Shown in pieces: positions 42,953 to 50,980 of a stretch of 64,000 bases of DNA; position 1 is the first letter of the stretch; the number at the start of each line of letters is the position of its first letter. The position numbers were made by a program, and so were the translations under genes. The notes below the pieces were generated by a model. It searched no databases. It saw nothing but the letters and a program-made list of their open reading frames with translations, and was not told where the DNA came from. The stretch covers positions 124,001 through 188,000 of the forward strand of contig JAQBQE010000051.1 of the NCBI GenBank assembly GCA_028287135.1, read 5' to 3'. This DNA is from Myxococcales bacterium (GTDB lineage Bacteria > Myxococcota_A > Polyangia > Haliangiales > Haliangiaceae).

Positions 42953-43132
42953 ATGAGGATCCGACGAGACCACGCGTGGACGTTCTCGCGTCGTCACGCA
43001 TTCGCCGTGCTGGGGCTCTACGGCACCGGCGCATTGCGTGCGGTCCGGATCGGTCCTCACTGCCTGCGCATTGCGCGGGCCGGCGTGACCCTCGATGTCA
43101 CTCACCAGCCACGTCTCAGGAGGACTGCTTGA
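42953..43132 (+). CDS. Small ORF (59 aa) overlapping the dioxygenase start
   Basis: Starts ATG at 42953 (MRIRRDHAWTFSRRHAFAVLGL) and ends in TTGA, where its TGA overlaps the TTG start of the intradiol dioxygenase. The N-terminus is very basic and then weakly hydrophobic; His/Arg-rich, unlike its neighbours. Its ribosome-binding site is weak. It could be a coupling leader or a chance ORF. Confidence 0.35.
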   Translation: MRIRRDHAWTFSRRHAFAVLGLYGTGALRAVRIGPHCLRIARAGVTLDVTHQPRLRRTA

Positions 43133-43947
43133 AGCGCCATGTCACCCCAGACCACGGACTCGTTCACGATCTGAAGACGCTCCGCGCGAACCGCCGGCAG
43201 ATGCTGCGCTGGATCGCCGGTGCCAGCTTACTTCCCCTCGTCGGCTGCGCCACCGAGGACGGCACGGGCGTCGGTCCCGATGCCGCCACGAATGGTGCCG
43301 ATGCCGATCCAGCGAGCTGCGCCGTGATCCCCGAGGAGACCGCCGGGCCGTATCCCGGCGACGGCTCGAACGGCGCGAACGCACTGTCGACATCGGGCAT
43401 CGTGCGCAGTGACATCACGACGAGCTTCGGCGGGATGTCGGGCACCGCCGCCGGCATTCCGCTCACGGTCAAGCTCACGCTGATCAACACGAAGACGAGC
43501 TGCGCACCGCTCGCGGGCTACGCGATCTATGCGTGGCACTGCGACCGGGCTGGGCTGTACTCGCTGTACTCCGCGGGCGTCACGAACCAGAACTACCTGC
43601 GCGGTGTGCAGGTGACCGACGCCAACGGTACGGTGACGTTCCAGTCGATCTTTCCCGCCTGCTACGCGGGGAGGTGGCCGCACATCCACTTCGAAAACTT
43701 TCCGAGCCTCGCCGTGGCGGGAAGCTCGAGCGGCAAGATCAAGACCTCGCAGCTCGCGCTGCCGAAGGCGGTCTGCGACGAAGTGTTCGCGACCACCGGC
43801 TACAGCCAGAGCGTCAGCAACCTCGACCGGATCACGCTGGCGAGCGACAACGTGTTCAGCGATGGCAGCGGTCAGCAGCTCGCGAGCGTCGTCGGCAGCA
43901 CGAGCGCCGGATACGTCGCGACCCTGAACGTCGGGATCAGCGTCTGA
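43129..43947 (+). CDS. Exported intradiol ring-cleavage dioxygenase
   Basis: A 272-residue member of the protocatechuate/catechol intradiol dioxygenase family. The Fe(III) ligands fit Tyr in HCDRAGLYSLY, Tyr in PACYAGRW, and both His in PHIHFENF. The start is TTG at 43129, preceded by AGGAGG at 5 bases, so the N-terminal NRRQMLRWIAGASLLPLVGC reads as a twin-arginine-like signal with a lipobox (VGC). Exported dioxygenases are unusual; the substrate is unknown. It overlaps the small ORF's stop codon. Confidence 0.8.
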   Translation: MKRHVTPDHGLVHDLKTLRANRRQMLRWIAGASLLPLVGCATEDGTGVGPDAATNGADADPASCAVIPEETAGPYPGDGSNGANALSTSGIVRSDITTSFGGMSGTAAGIPLTVKLTLINTKTSCAPLAGYAIYAWHCDRAGLYSLYSAGVTNQNYLRGVQVTDANGTVTFQSIFPACYAGRWPHIHFENFPSLAVAGSSSGKIKTSQLALPKAVCDEVFATTGYSQSVSNLDRITLASDNVFSDGSGQQLASVVGSTSAGYVATLNVGISV

Positions 43948-43948
43948 C

Positions 43949-44419
43949 TCAGTCGAGCAGGAACGCCTGCACGACGTTGAGGTCGGGGCGGATCGAGAAC
44001 GTCGGCTTGCCGTCCTCGATCGCACAGCACTGCGCCGTGCGGAACTGCGGGAACGCAGGCCGGCCCATCAGGAACGCCCCGAGGCTCGAGATCGCGGGCT
44101 CGTGACTGACGACGATCACCGATCCTGATCGGCCCATGATCTCGTTCGCGGCGACCCGCGGGTGCGCACTCGGCTCGAGGGACCGGAGTGAGGTCACGAT
44201 CCCGAGATAGTCAAGGGCCTGAGCGATCAGCTCTCCGGTCTGCACGGCGCGGGGCAGAGGCGAGGTCAGGATCGTATCGGGCTCGACGTTGTTCTCGCGT
44301 AACAGGCGCCCGAGGACGCGTACGTGCTCGCGTCCCTTGTCGGAGAGCCAGCGATCGCGATCGCTACCGGCCTCTTCCTCGGGTACCGCGTCGCCGTGCC
44401 GCACGAGATAAATTCGCAT
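43949..44419 (-). CDS. Histidine phosphatase, SixA-like
   Basis: A 156-residue phosphohistidine-phosphatase family enzyme. The catalytic RHG motif is at the N-terminus (MRIYLVRHGDAVPEEE, His8), with TSPLPRAVQTGELI and VVSHEPAISS supplying the second catalytic His. SixA-type enzymes dephosphorylate His phosphocarriers such as NPr. Start ATG 44419 is preferred. It converges with the dioxygenase, with one base between stops, and is divergent from the methyltransferase. Confidence 0.8.
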   Translation of the reverse strand: MRIYLVRHGDAVPEEEAGSDRDRWLSDKGREHVRVLGRLLRENNVEPDTILTSPLPRAVQTGELIAQALDYLGIVTSLRSLEPSAHPRVAANEIMGRSGSVIVVSHEPAISSLGAFLMGRPAFPQFRTAQCCAIEDGKPTFSIRPDLNVVQAFLLD

Positions 44420-44472
44420 CGCGCGCGCAGCATAACGCGGGAGGCCTTCGGCAACGCTAAGATCGGGACGCG

Positions 44473-45087
44473 ATGTCGTCCGAGTTGATCGCGATCCAGA
44501 CCGCACTGCGCGATCGGATCCCCGTGCCCGACGAGGAGTTCGACGCACAGTTCCCCAAGATGCAGCGCTATCGGTCGAGCGTGCACTGGACGCCGATCGA
44601 GGTCGCATTGCGGGTGGCCGAGCTCCTCGAACCGTCACCGGGCGGTCGGATCCTCGACGTCGGTTCGGGCGTCGGGAAGGCCTGCATCGTCGGCGCCTTG
44701 ACGACGGCGGCGACCTGGTTTGGCGTCGAGCGCAGCCCGCCGATGGTCCGCGCGGCGCAGATGACGGCGCGGCGGTTCGGCGTCGAGCACCGCACGCGGT
44801 TTGTCGTCGGCGAGGCGTTCCTCGTCGACTGGTCACCGTTCGGCGGGATCTATCTCTACAACCCGTTCGCAGAGGCGCTGTTCGACGGTGTGATCGACGC
44901 CGGTGAGCGGCGCGAGACGTACCTCGACGAGGTTCACGCCGTCGAGCGCAAGCTCGCGGAGGCGAAGATCGGCACCCACGTCGTGACGTATCATGGCTTC
45001 GGCGGGGACATGCCGGAGAGCTTCGAGCGCGTCGTCCAGGAGAAGGTGCGCGAGGACGAGGTCTGCTTGTGGCTCAAGCGCGAGTGA
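44473..45087 (+). CDS. Class I SAM-dependent methyltransferase
   Basis: A 204-residue methyltransferase with motif I RILDVGSGVGKACIVGAL, an acidic residue in WFGVERSPPM, and FAEALFDGVIDAGE in the middle; the tail KVREDEVCLWLKRE completes the fold. The substrate is not predictable; the SSVHWTPIEVALRVAELL lead resembles small-molecule or protein methyltransferases. It is divergent from the SixA-like gene and converges with the lipoprotein gene at 45091. Confidence 0.7.
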   Translation: MSSELIAIQTALRDRIPVPDEEFDAQFPKMQRYRSSVHWTPIEVALRVAELLEPSPGGRILDVGSGVGKACIVGALTTAATWFGVERSPPMVRAAQMTARRFGVEHRTRFVVGEAFLVDWSPFGGIYLYNPFAEALFDGVIDAGERRETYLDEVHAVERKLAEAKIGTHVVTYHGFGGDMPESFERVVQEKVREDEVCLWLKRE

Positions 45088-45090
45088 GCG

Positions 45091-46617
45091 TCACGGCGCC
45101 GGTGTCGTGACGGGGCCGGCGGGCTCCTCGGGCGGAAGCGGTGGCTCGTCGGCCGATCCCGATCCGGTGCCGATCGGATCGACGACCGCAGGTGCTTGCT
45201 TGCACACCGGTGCCGCGGCCAGCGACAGCGCGTCGAGCGCGATGCCCGGCTTGTTCTCGAGCTTGACGGCCTCACGCCCGATGCTCGCGTCCCAGACGCG
45301 GATCCCGCCCTCGCCATCCTCGTAGGCGATCAGGTTCGGATCGATCCAGTGCGTCCCGAACCGACTGCGTGCCGTGAGCACGTGCTTGAACGTGCCGGTC
45401 TTTGCATCCGCGACGTACAGCGACGGTGCCGTATCCTTCGCGCACGGATCGACCGCGGTGACGAACGCTACGCGCGCGCCTCCGGGCGCGACCGCCACCG
45501 ACGCCTGGGTGACCGCGCCTGATTCGGGGATTGCGATCGTTCCACCCGCCGCGGTCTTGAGGCTGGTCGCCGTCGGGGGCTCGCCGCTCCATGCCGCGAG
45601 AACGCCATCTGCCGCGCGCACGAGCTGACCTGCATCGAGCGTGAGCGCGAGCCGTGGCACGGCAGGTGCGGCGGAGCCCTTGGTCAGCTTCCCGGTGCTC
45701 GTGTCGACGGTGGACGTGCTCGCCGCACCCGCGGTCGGCGTCGTGGTGATCAGCAGCTGATCGTTGTCGCCGTATCCGACCTCGACCGCACGCTGCGCGC
45801 CGAGCGCGATCTTCGGTCCGACCGCCTGCCACTCCTTGGTGTCGAGCACCTGGAGCCAGACTGCGCCGAACGTCGCCGGCTCCTCGGGCAGCTTCGGGCG
45901 GTCGATCTTGTCGAAGCCGACGATCGCGACCGCGTTTCCCGAGGGGGCGCGGAGGAAGCCCACGACCTTGTGATCGGTATGGGTGAGTCGCAGGTAGCGC
46001 TTGGTCTCGCGATCGTAGGCGTAGACCTCGCCGCGGCTCGTCGCCGCTTGCACGCCCGGATCCTTGGGCCACTTGAACGAGCTCCGACGAGCGACCAACC
46101 AGATGCCGGTGGGGATTCGCTTCGCGTAGTCATCGCGCAGCTTGATCGCGACCGCCTTCACCGCCTCGCCGTGGGCGGTGGCGCGAAACTCCGCGAGGTC
46201 CTTGTCCTCGAGGAACTTCTTCCCGTAGCGCAGATAGTCTCCCGCGAGCGCCGTCACGACGTGATCGACGACTGCCGCGTGCTCGCCGGACTGTGCGAGC
46301 AGGCGTGCGAGCAGGTAGTGCGCGTCGAGGTGATACGGATCCTTCGCGACCGCGGTCTCCGCGTACTTGCGCGCCTCGTCGGGCTTCTTGGCCTTCAGCG
46401 CATCCTCCGCCTTGTCGTACGCCGGCCAGCCTTCGCCGTAGACGAAGTTCATTCGCTTGATCGAATCGACTCCGCTGATCGGAGTGGGCAACGGCGCGAC
46501 CTGCGGTCCCGAGGCCGCGTCATCTTTCGCCTTCACCGACGCATCGCCCTTGTTGCCGCAGCTCGCGAGCACGATGGCGAGCGCGATCCGAGCAAATGGT
46601 GATGACCTTCTCTCCAT
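45091..46617 (-). CDS. Large exported lipoprotein with TPR and beta-propeller-like regions
   Basis: A 508-residue putative lipoprotein: signal ending in lipobox LASC (near residue 20). A TPR-like segment follows (GWPAYDKAEDALKAKKPDEARKYAETAVAKDPYHLDAHYLLARLLA, about 60-105). The next 300 residues (LRLTHTDHKVVGFLRAPSGNAVAIVGF..., APGGARVAFVTAVDPC, LIAYEDGEGGIRVWDAS) have the repeated strand pattern of a WD40-like propeller. The end is Pro/Glu-rich. GTG 46626 is an alternative start. It is divergent from the OmpA-like lipoprotein, with only 38 bases between starts. Confidence 0.6.
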   Translation of the reverse strand: MERRSSPFARIALAIVLASCGNKGDASVKAKDDAASGPQVAPLPTPISGVDSIKRMNFVYGEGWPAYDKAEDALKAKKPDEARKYAETAVAKDPYHLDAHYLLARLLAQSGEHAAVVDHVVTALAGDYLRYGKKFLEDKDLAEFRATAHGEAVKAVAIKLRDDYAKRIPTGIWLVARRSSFKWPKDPGVQAATSRGEVYAYDRETKRYLRLTHTDHKVVGFLRAPSGNAVAIVGFDKIDRPKLPEEPATFGAVWLQVLDTKEWQAVGPKIALGAQRAVEVGYGDNDQLLITTTPTAGAASTSTVDTSTGKLTKGSAAPAVPRLALTLDAGQLVRAADGVLAAWSGEPPTATSLKTAAGGTIAIPESGAVTQASVAVAPGGARVAFVTAVDPCAKDTAPSLYVADAKTGTFKHVLTARSRFGTHWIDPNLIAYEDGEGGIRVWDASIGREAVKLENKPGIALDALSLAAAPVCKQAPAVVDPIGTGSGSADEPPLPPEEPAGPVTTPAP

Positions 46618-46655
46618 GGCGCTCACGATACGGCGAATGTGGCAGGATTCGCGCC

Positions 46656-47237
46656 ATGAAGACCATGACTGTCGCCCTCGTCCTCGCAGCCGCCGCGTTC
46701 GGAGCCGCCGGCTGCAACAAAGACAAGGCCAAGACGGCCAAGACCGTGCCCACGGATCCCGATCCGGGTACGGCTGTCGCTGACACCAAGCCCGCTCCCA
46801 GCGTCGACAAGGACGAGCAGGTCAGCCCGAGCCTCGCGATCTCGCCCGATATCCTCGCAGCGTGCGGGATCAAGGCGATGAAGAGTGCCAACCCGACGTT
46901 CGACACGGACAAGGACGAGCTGACCCCCGACGACCGGGCCGTCCTCGATCAAGTCGCGACCTGCCTCACCACGGGCCCGCTCAAGGGCAAGACGTTGTCG
47001 CTGATCGGCCGTGCGGATCCGCGTGGCACCGAGGAGTACAACCTCGGTCTTGGCTCGCGTCGCGCCAGCTCGGTGTCGCAGTACCTCGCGCGTCTCGGCG
47101 TCGGCGCACCGCAGCTCGCGGTGACCACGCGTGGTGCGCTCGATGCGCAAGGCTCGGACGAGTCGGGCTGGCAGAAGGATCGTCGCGTCGATCTGCAGCT
47201 CCAGGGCACCGTCCCGACGGCCGACGCCACGAACTAG
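46656..47237 (+). CDS. OmpA-family lipoprotein
   Basis: A 193-residue lipoprotein with signal MKTMTVALVLAAAAFGAAGC and an OmpA/Pal peptidoglycan-binding domain in the C-terminal 110 residues: FDTDKDELTPDDRAVLDQVA, LIGRADPRGTEEYNLGLGSRRASSVSQYLA and VTTRGALDAQGSDESGWQKDRRVDLQL. The conserved Asp/Arg that bind the meso-DAP carboxylate are in RADPRG and DRRVDLQL. Its promoter must lie inside the neighbouring divergent gene's 5' end. The gene is followed after 27 bases by the unknown 508-aa protein. Confidence 0.85.
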   Translation: MKTMTVALVLAAAAFGAAGCNKDKAKTAKTVPTDPDPGTAVADTKPAPSVDKDEQVSPSLAISPDILAACGIKAMKSANPTFDTDKDELTPDDRAVLDQVATCLTTGPLKGKTLSLIGRADPRGTEEYNLGLGSRRASSVSQYLARLGVGAPQLAVTTRGALDAQGSDESGWQKDRRVDLQLQGTVPTADATN

Positions 47238-47264
47238 TTCGGAACGCGTGCTACGGTTACGACC

Positions 47265-48791
47265 GTGGCACTCGAGCACGTCGCACAAGGGCAGACGCGG
47301 TTCTTCACGCCGGGCGTCGCCCCCGACCCGCGCGGGATCCTGCTCGGCCGCTACATCGTGATGACGTTCGCGACCCTCGAGGGCGCGGTGTCGTGGTTCC
47401 GGCTGTACTCGTCCGAGGCATCGCTCGACGAGCTGCTCGCGAATCTGACGATCATGAAGTGCAAGACCGCGCTCGGCGGTCGCGAGATCGTCGTCCAGAT
47501 CCCCGCGGTCTCGTCGTACGCGGCCGATCGCGCGGCGCGGCTGTGTCGGCTCGTGGGCGGCGCCGTCTACACGGGCACGGCCAAGCACTTCGTGAAGTAC
47601 CGCGACGATCGATCGCCGTACGGTTACGACGCGGTCGACATCGGCGCGATGGCCGCCTCGACCGACTTCATGGTCCACGGCGACGAGTTCGCGCAGGGCT
47701 ATCTTCGCGAGGGCGATCTGCCGTTCCAGCGCCTGCTGTTCCGGCTCTCGATCCGCAAGCTCCCCGGTGGCGACCGGCTCGGCGACGATGATCGCGGCGA
47801 CCTGTTCCTCGCCGTTGCGCGCGGACTCTCCGAGGGCATCATCCGCTACCTCTGGCGCAATCGCGTCGAGGCGCATGCAGGACTGTTCACGCCCGGCGCG
47901 ACCAGCGCGTTCGACGATCAGCAGCGCGATCGCGGTTACATGATGATCCGGGTGCGCGCGCTCCCCGAGCGGATCCTCGCGCTGTTCATCGGCACGCCGG
48001 GCATCGATGTGTTCCGTCCTGCCGGGACGACCGCCGCGGTCGCGGTCGGCTACGAGCACCCGATCGATCTCGCATCGTGCTCGTCGGTGTTTCCGCCGGA
48101 CACGTTCCACGTGTTCTGGCCCAACGATCGCGTCGATGTGCTGCCAGGTCCGCTGACGCTGAGCGACATCGCGGATCTGACGCGCGTCGATCTCGAGATG
48201 GATCGCCCCAAGGATCCGGCACAGCACAGCGGCGCACCGCCCGAGCCGATCGGGGTCGAGCTCAAGCTCGCCGCGTCGATGGGGCCGCCTCGTCGGGTGG
48301 TCGCGACGTTGATCCCCGTCGAGCACGGCTCGCGGCTCAAGCGGATCCTGTTCGCGTTGCCGCCGGTCAGCCTGCGCGGGCACCGGGTTGCGTCGACCGA
48401 TCGCGGGATCCTCGTGATCGGCTCGGAGAACCTCGACGTCATCCCGCTCGGCCAGCTGCTGTGCGAGCTGACGCCCGGGCTGCTCGTACCGCTCGGGATG
48501 GACGTCGTGCCGCGGGTGACCCCCGAAGTGCTCGCACGGGCACTCGGGCACTCCGCCGGCATCGTCACCGTGTTCACGACCGAGGGCCGACCGTTCCAGG
48601 TCAGCGAAGGCTCGTTCCAGACACTCGAGCGTCGCTCGCTCGCGAAGATGGAGGTCGATCGCGCCGAGACCGTCGACTACGCGGCGGATGCGCCTGCGAA
48701 TGCCGAGGTCGTCAACGACTCCGTCGGTCGGTTCGCGCTGTGGGGATATCCCGACGCGCCCGATCGCAAGCAGCTGCCACCCGGGAAGTAG
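47265..48791 (+). CDS. Large hypothetical protein (first of an unrecognised pair)
   Basis: A 508-residue soluble protein without signal or membrane segments. Two halves can be seen: residues 1-230 (ILLGRYIVMTFATLEGAVSWFRLYSSEASLDELL..., HFVKYRDDRSPYGYDAVDIGAMAA) and 240-430 (FWPNDRVDVLPGPLTLSDIADLTRVDLE..., VPLGMDVVPRVTPEVLARALGH). No catalytic motif or Walker box is evident. The gene follows the OmpA-like lipoprotein and precedes a second large unknown gene by 17 bases. I do not recognise it; components of MoxR-vWA ternary systems are a comparison worth making. Confidence 0.7.
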   Translation: MALEHVAQGQTRFFTPGVAPDPRGILLGRYIVMTFATLEGAVSWFRLYSSEASLDELLANLTIMKCKTALGGREIVVQIPAVSSYAADRAARLCRLVGGAVYTGTAKHFVKYRDDRSPYGYDAVDIGAMAASTDFMVHGDEFAQGYLREGDLPFQRLLFRLSIRKLPGGDRLGDDDRGDLFLAVARGLSEGIIRYLWRNRVEAHAGLFTPGATSAFDDQQRDRGYMMIRVRALPERILALFIGTPGIDVFRPAGTTAAVAVGYEHPIDLASCSSVFPPDTFHVFWPNDRVDVLPGPLTLSDIADLTRVDLEMDRPKDPAQHSGAPPEPIGVELKLAASMGPPRRVVATLIPVEHGSRLKRILFALPPVSLRGHRVASTDRGILVIGSENLDVIPLGQLLCELTPGLLVPLGMDVVPRVTPEVLARALGHSAGIVTVFTTEGRPFQVSEGSFQTLERRSLAKMEVDRAETVDYAADAPANAEVVNDSVGRFALWGYPDAPDRKQLPPGK

Positions 48792-48808
48792 CGCCGGCAC
48801 GTAGCACG

Positions 48809-50011
48809 ATGGCCAAGACAAGCGTCAAAGACTTCCTCAGCCGGTTCGTGAAGCCGCTCGTCGCCGGTGGCGAGCTCCACGTTGGCGCTCCGATCCCGCT
48901 GCCCGATGTCGCACGCTGGGAGTCCGAGCTCGGGGAAGCGAGCGTCGAGACCGTCGATGTCGATGACGCGCGAACCGCGGTGCTGTCGACGCTGGTGTGT
49001 CGGCCGCCTGCGTTTCTGCTCGAAGGCGATGAGCTGTCGCTCGCGGCAGGTCTTCACAACGCGCTGTTCCTCGTTCATCCGCGCGCGGACCAGTGGTCGG
49101 TGAGTGATCGCCAGCGCCGCAAGATCATCGACAGCTCGCTCGCGATGGTCAGCCAGCCGCTGACGCACAACCGCACGCGCGTGATGGCGCGGCACGCGTT
49201 GCTCCACAACCTGATGTCGCTGACTCGCCGTGACATCACGGTGTCGTGGTGGACGGGACGCGCACGCTTCCAGGGCCAGAAGCCGCCAACGCGACTCACC
49301 GCGTGGAAGGGCATGCGCCGCGTGCGCGAGGACGTGACGATCGTCGACTTCGACGAGCTGCTCGCCGTGCCCGACACCGCACCGGTGATCGCCACGCTGC
49401 TGCGGCGCACACCGCTGACCCAGCTGCTCGATGCACATCCAGGGGCCCCTCCGCTGCACTGGGAAGATGCGGTGTTCCTGCTCCGCGATGCCGAGCTCGC
49501 GCGCGCGATCGCGTACCGGCTGGTTCCCGATGCTGCGCCGAAGGAACAGATCACCGGGCCGGCGCGTCTCGCTGCCGCCTACGAGCAGATGCTCGAGCGC
49601 GCGCCCGACGAAGGTGACGTCCGCGCCGTCGGTGCGTTCCTCGTTCACCTCAACGCGCTGTTCTGCCTCGCCGAGCTCAACCTCCGCGAGCCTGGCGCCA
49701 AGAGCCCGCTGATCTCGACGGTGCTGTCCGCCGAGACCGCCGGGCAACGGCCCCGCGGCCTCGCGACCTTGTTCGCGCTCCCCGGTGCACTCGCCGTCGT
49801 CGATCCACGGCTCGCGATGCCTCCGGGGATCGCCGATCTCCCCGCGCTCGCGCAGCGCTGGAAGGTTCATCGCGCGCAGACCGCAGAGCTCCTCGGAGAG
49901 GCCGTGATCGATGCGCTCGCGGCACGGCTGCGCCGGCACTTCCGGCTCGCGATGCGTGATCCCGCGGAGGTCGTGCAGCTTTCGAGGTCGCCCGGCGTCG
50001 CTGGGGAATAG
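48809..50011 (+). CDS. Hypothetical protein (second of the unrecognised pair)
   Basis: A 400-residue predicted helical protein starting at ATG 48809, 17 bases after its neighbour. It has a basic middle (DITVSWWTGRARFQGQKPPTRLTAWKGMRRVRED, about 145-178) and an Ala/Leu/Arg-rich helical C-terminus (LARAIAYRLVPDAAPKEQI..., RRHFRLAMRDPAEVVQ). No motif recognised; the frame upstream of the ATG is antisense. Because it directly follows the 508-aa gene it probably works with it. Its end is followed by the AT-richer tract. Confidence 0.6.
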   Translation: MAKTSVKDFLSRFVKPLVAGGELHVGAPIPLPDVARWESELGEASVETVDVDDARTAVLSTLVCRPPAFLLEGDELSLAAGLHNALFLVHPRADQWSVSDRQRRKIIDSSLAMVSQPLTHNRTRVMARHALLHNLMSLTRRDITVSWWTGRARFQGQKPPTRLTAWKGMRRVREDVTIVDFDELLAVPDTAPVIATLLRRTPLTQLLDAHPGAPPLHWEDAVFLLRDAELARAIAYRLVPDAAPKEQITGPARLAAAYEQMLERAPDEGDVRAVGAFLVHLNALFCLAELNLREPGAKSPLISTVLSAETAGQRPRGLATLFALPGALAVVDPRLAMPPGIADLPALAQRWKVHRAQTAELLGEAVIDALAARLRRHFRLAMRDPAEVVQLSRSPGVAGE

Positions 50012-50050
50012 AAGGCCTTCAGATGTTGCCCCAACACTAGGCGGCTGGTG

Positions 50051-50494
50051 CTAGCTCGCGGGCTTTCCGTTCGGGAAACAGCGGACGGCGAACTGCACAT
50101 AGAGCAAAAGCAGGTCCTTTGGGGAGTGCGACTCATCTGCGACGGACTGAAGCTGCTCGAAGTTGAATGCGCTGGCCCAGAGGATGCCGTCCACCTCCTC
50201 TTGAGATCGCGCGAGTAGGCGATCTCGCAACGCTTTGGGCAAGGGTTTCCCGTTAACTACTTCGGGGACGTTGGTTGCTCGCCCGGCCTGTCGTCCAGAG
50301 ACTATGGGCAATCGGCTAAGCTCGCACAGCATCAAGAACGTGTCCTTCTGGTCATTCCGCAGTTCCACCTGGTGTGTCCTCAGGAATGCGTCGAGCGCTG
50401 CCGAATCCGCTGCCACGGGACTGTCAGAGGTCGAGGCAGGCTCCCGACCAGGCTCACATGCAACTAGGCACGCAATCACGAGTAACTTTCTCAT
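50051..50494 (-). CDS. Putative lipoprotein in the AT-richer tract
   Basis: A 147-residue protein: signal MRKLLVIACLVACEP with a lipobox LVAC (Cys13), then 134 mostly helical residues (ALDAFLRTHQVELRNDQKDTFLMLCELSRL, EEVDGILWASAFNFEQLQSVADESHSPKDLL). Two further Cys may form a disulfide. Base composition of this gene is visibly lower in GC and its codon choice differs from the neighbours (more A/T third positions), suggesting acquisition by transfer. Function unknown. Confidence 0.6.
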   Translation of the reverse strand: MRKLLVIACLVACEPGREPASTSDSPVAADSAALDAFLRTHQVELRNDQKDTFLMLCELSRLPIVSGRQAGRATNVPEVVNGKPLPKALRDRLLARSQEEVDGILWASAFNFEQLQSVADESHSPKDLLLLYVQFAVRCFPNGKPAS

Positions 50495-50980
50495 CGCGGT
50501 CCTCGGCTAATGGCGCAGGGAAATCTATTCTTCTCAAACGACAAAGTGGCGAAGTAAATCAAGATACAGGTTCTGGTCCCCCACATGGGCATGCCGACAT
50601 GCATGCGATGATTCGCGAAAGTGCACTTTGCGCACAGATCGCCATTGGCAACCCCTCATCGAGCTGAGCGCACTCGAGCTGGTTGGCGAAGTGCATGACA
50701 TCGCATTGGTGAATGCACGCACTGCAGCCGAACCCACCATCGACGCCGAGACGAATGAAACGGCGCCTTATCCCGAAGGTCCTATAGACAACGTGCGGGC
50801 CGCCTTCGCCGGCGGTCGCGGATCCCGGGGGACAAGATCCGCAGCCTGAACATGTCGAGCAACCGCTCCGCCAACATCCAGTGCTTTCGATACACTCACA
50901 TCCGAGAACGCATTGGGATCCGTTGTAAGTTCACGCGGTATTTGGGCGTGTCTCCACTCGCTGCTGAGTGGCATGCGACG
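50495..50980. other. Gene-poor, lower-GC stretch
   Basis: About 490 bases with no ORF that has credible codon use. Short reading frames on both strands (e.g. 50628-50849 plus, 50534-50740 minus) lack ribosome-binding sites and recognisable motifs. GC is lower than in the rest of the window. A palindrome-rich spot (GGGCATGCCGACATGCATGC near 50585-50605) is visible. It may be a remnant of inserted DNA. Confidence 0.5.

Noticed and set aside
46623..48821. 732-residue minus-strand ORF
   Set aside because: Antisense of the OmpA-like and 508-aa genes; composition rich in Arg/Asp/Glu with no motif.
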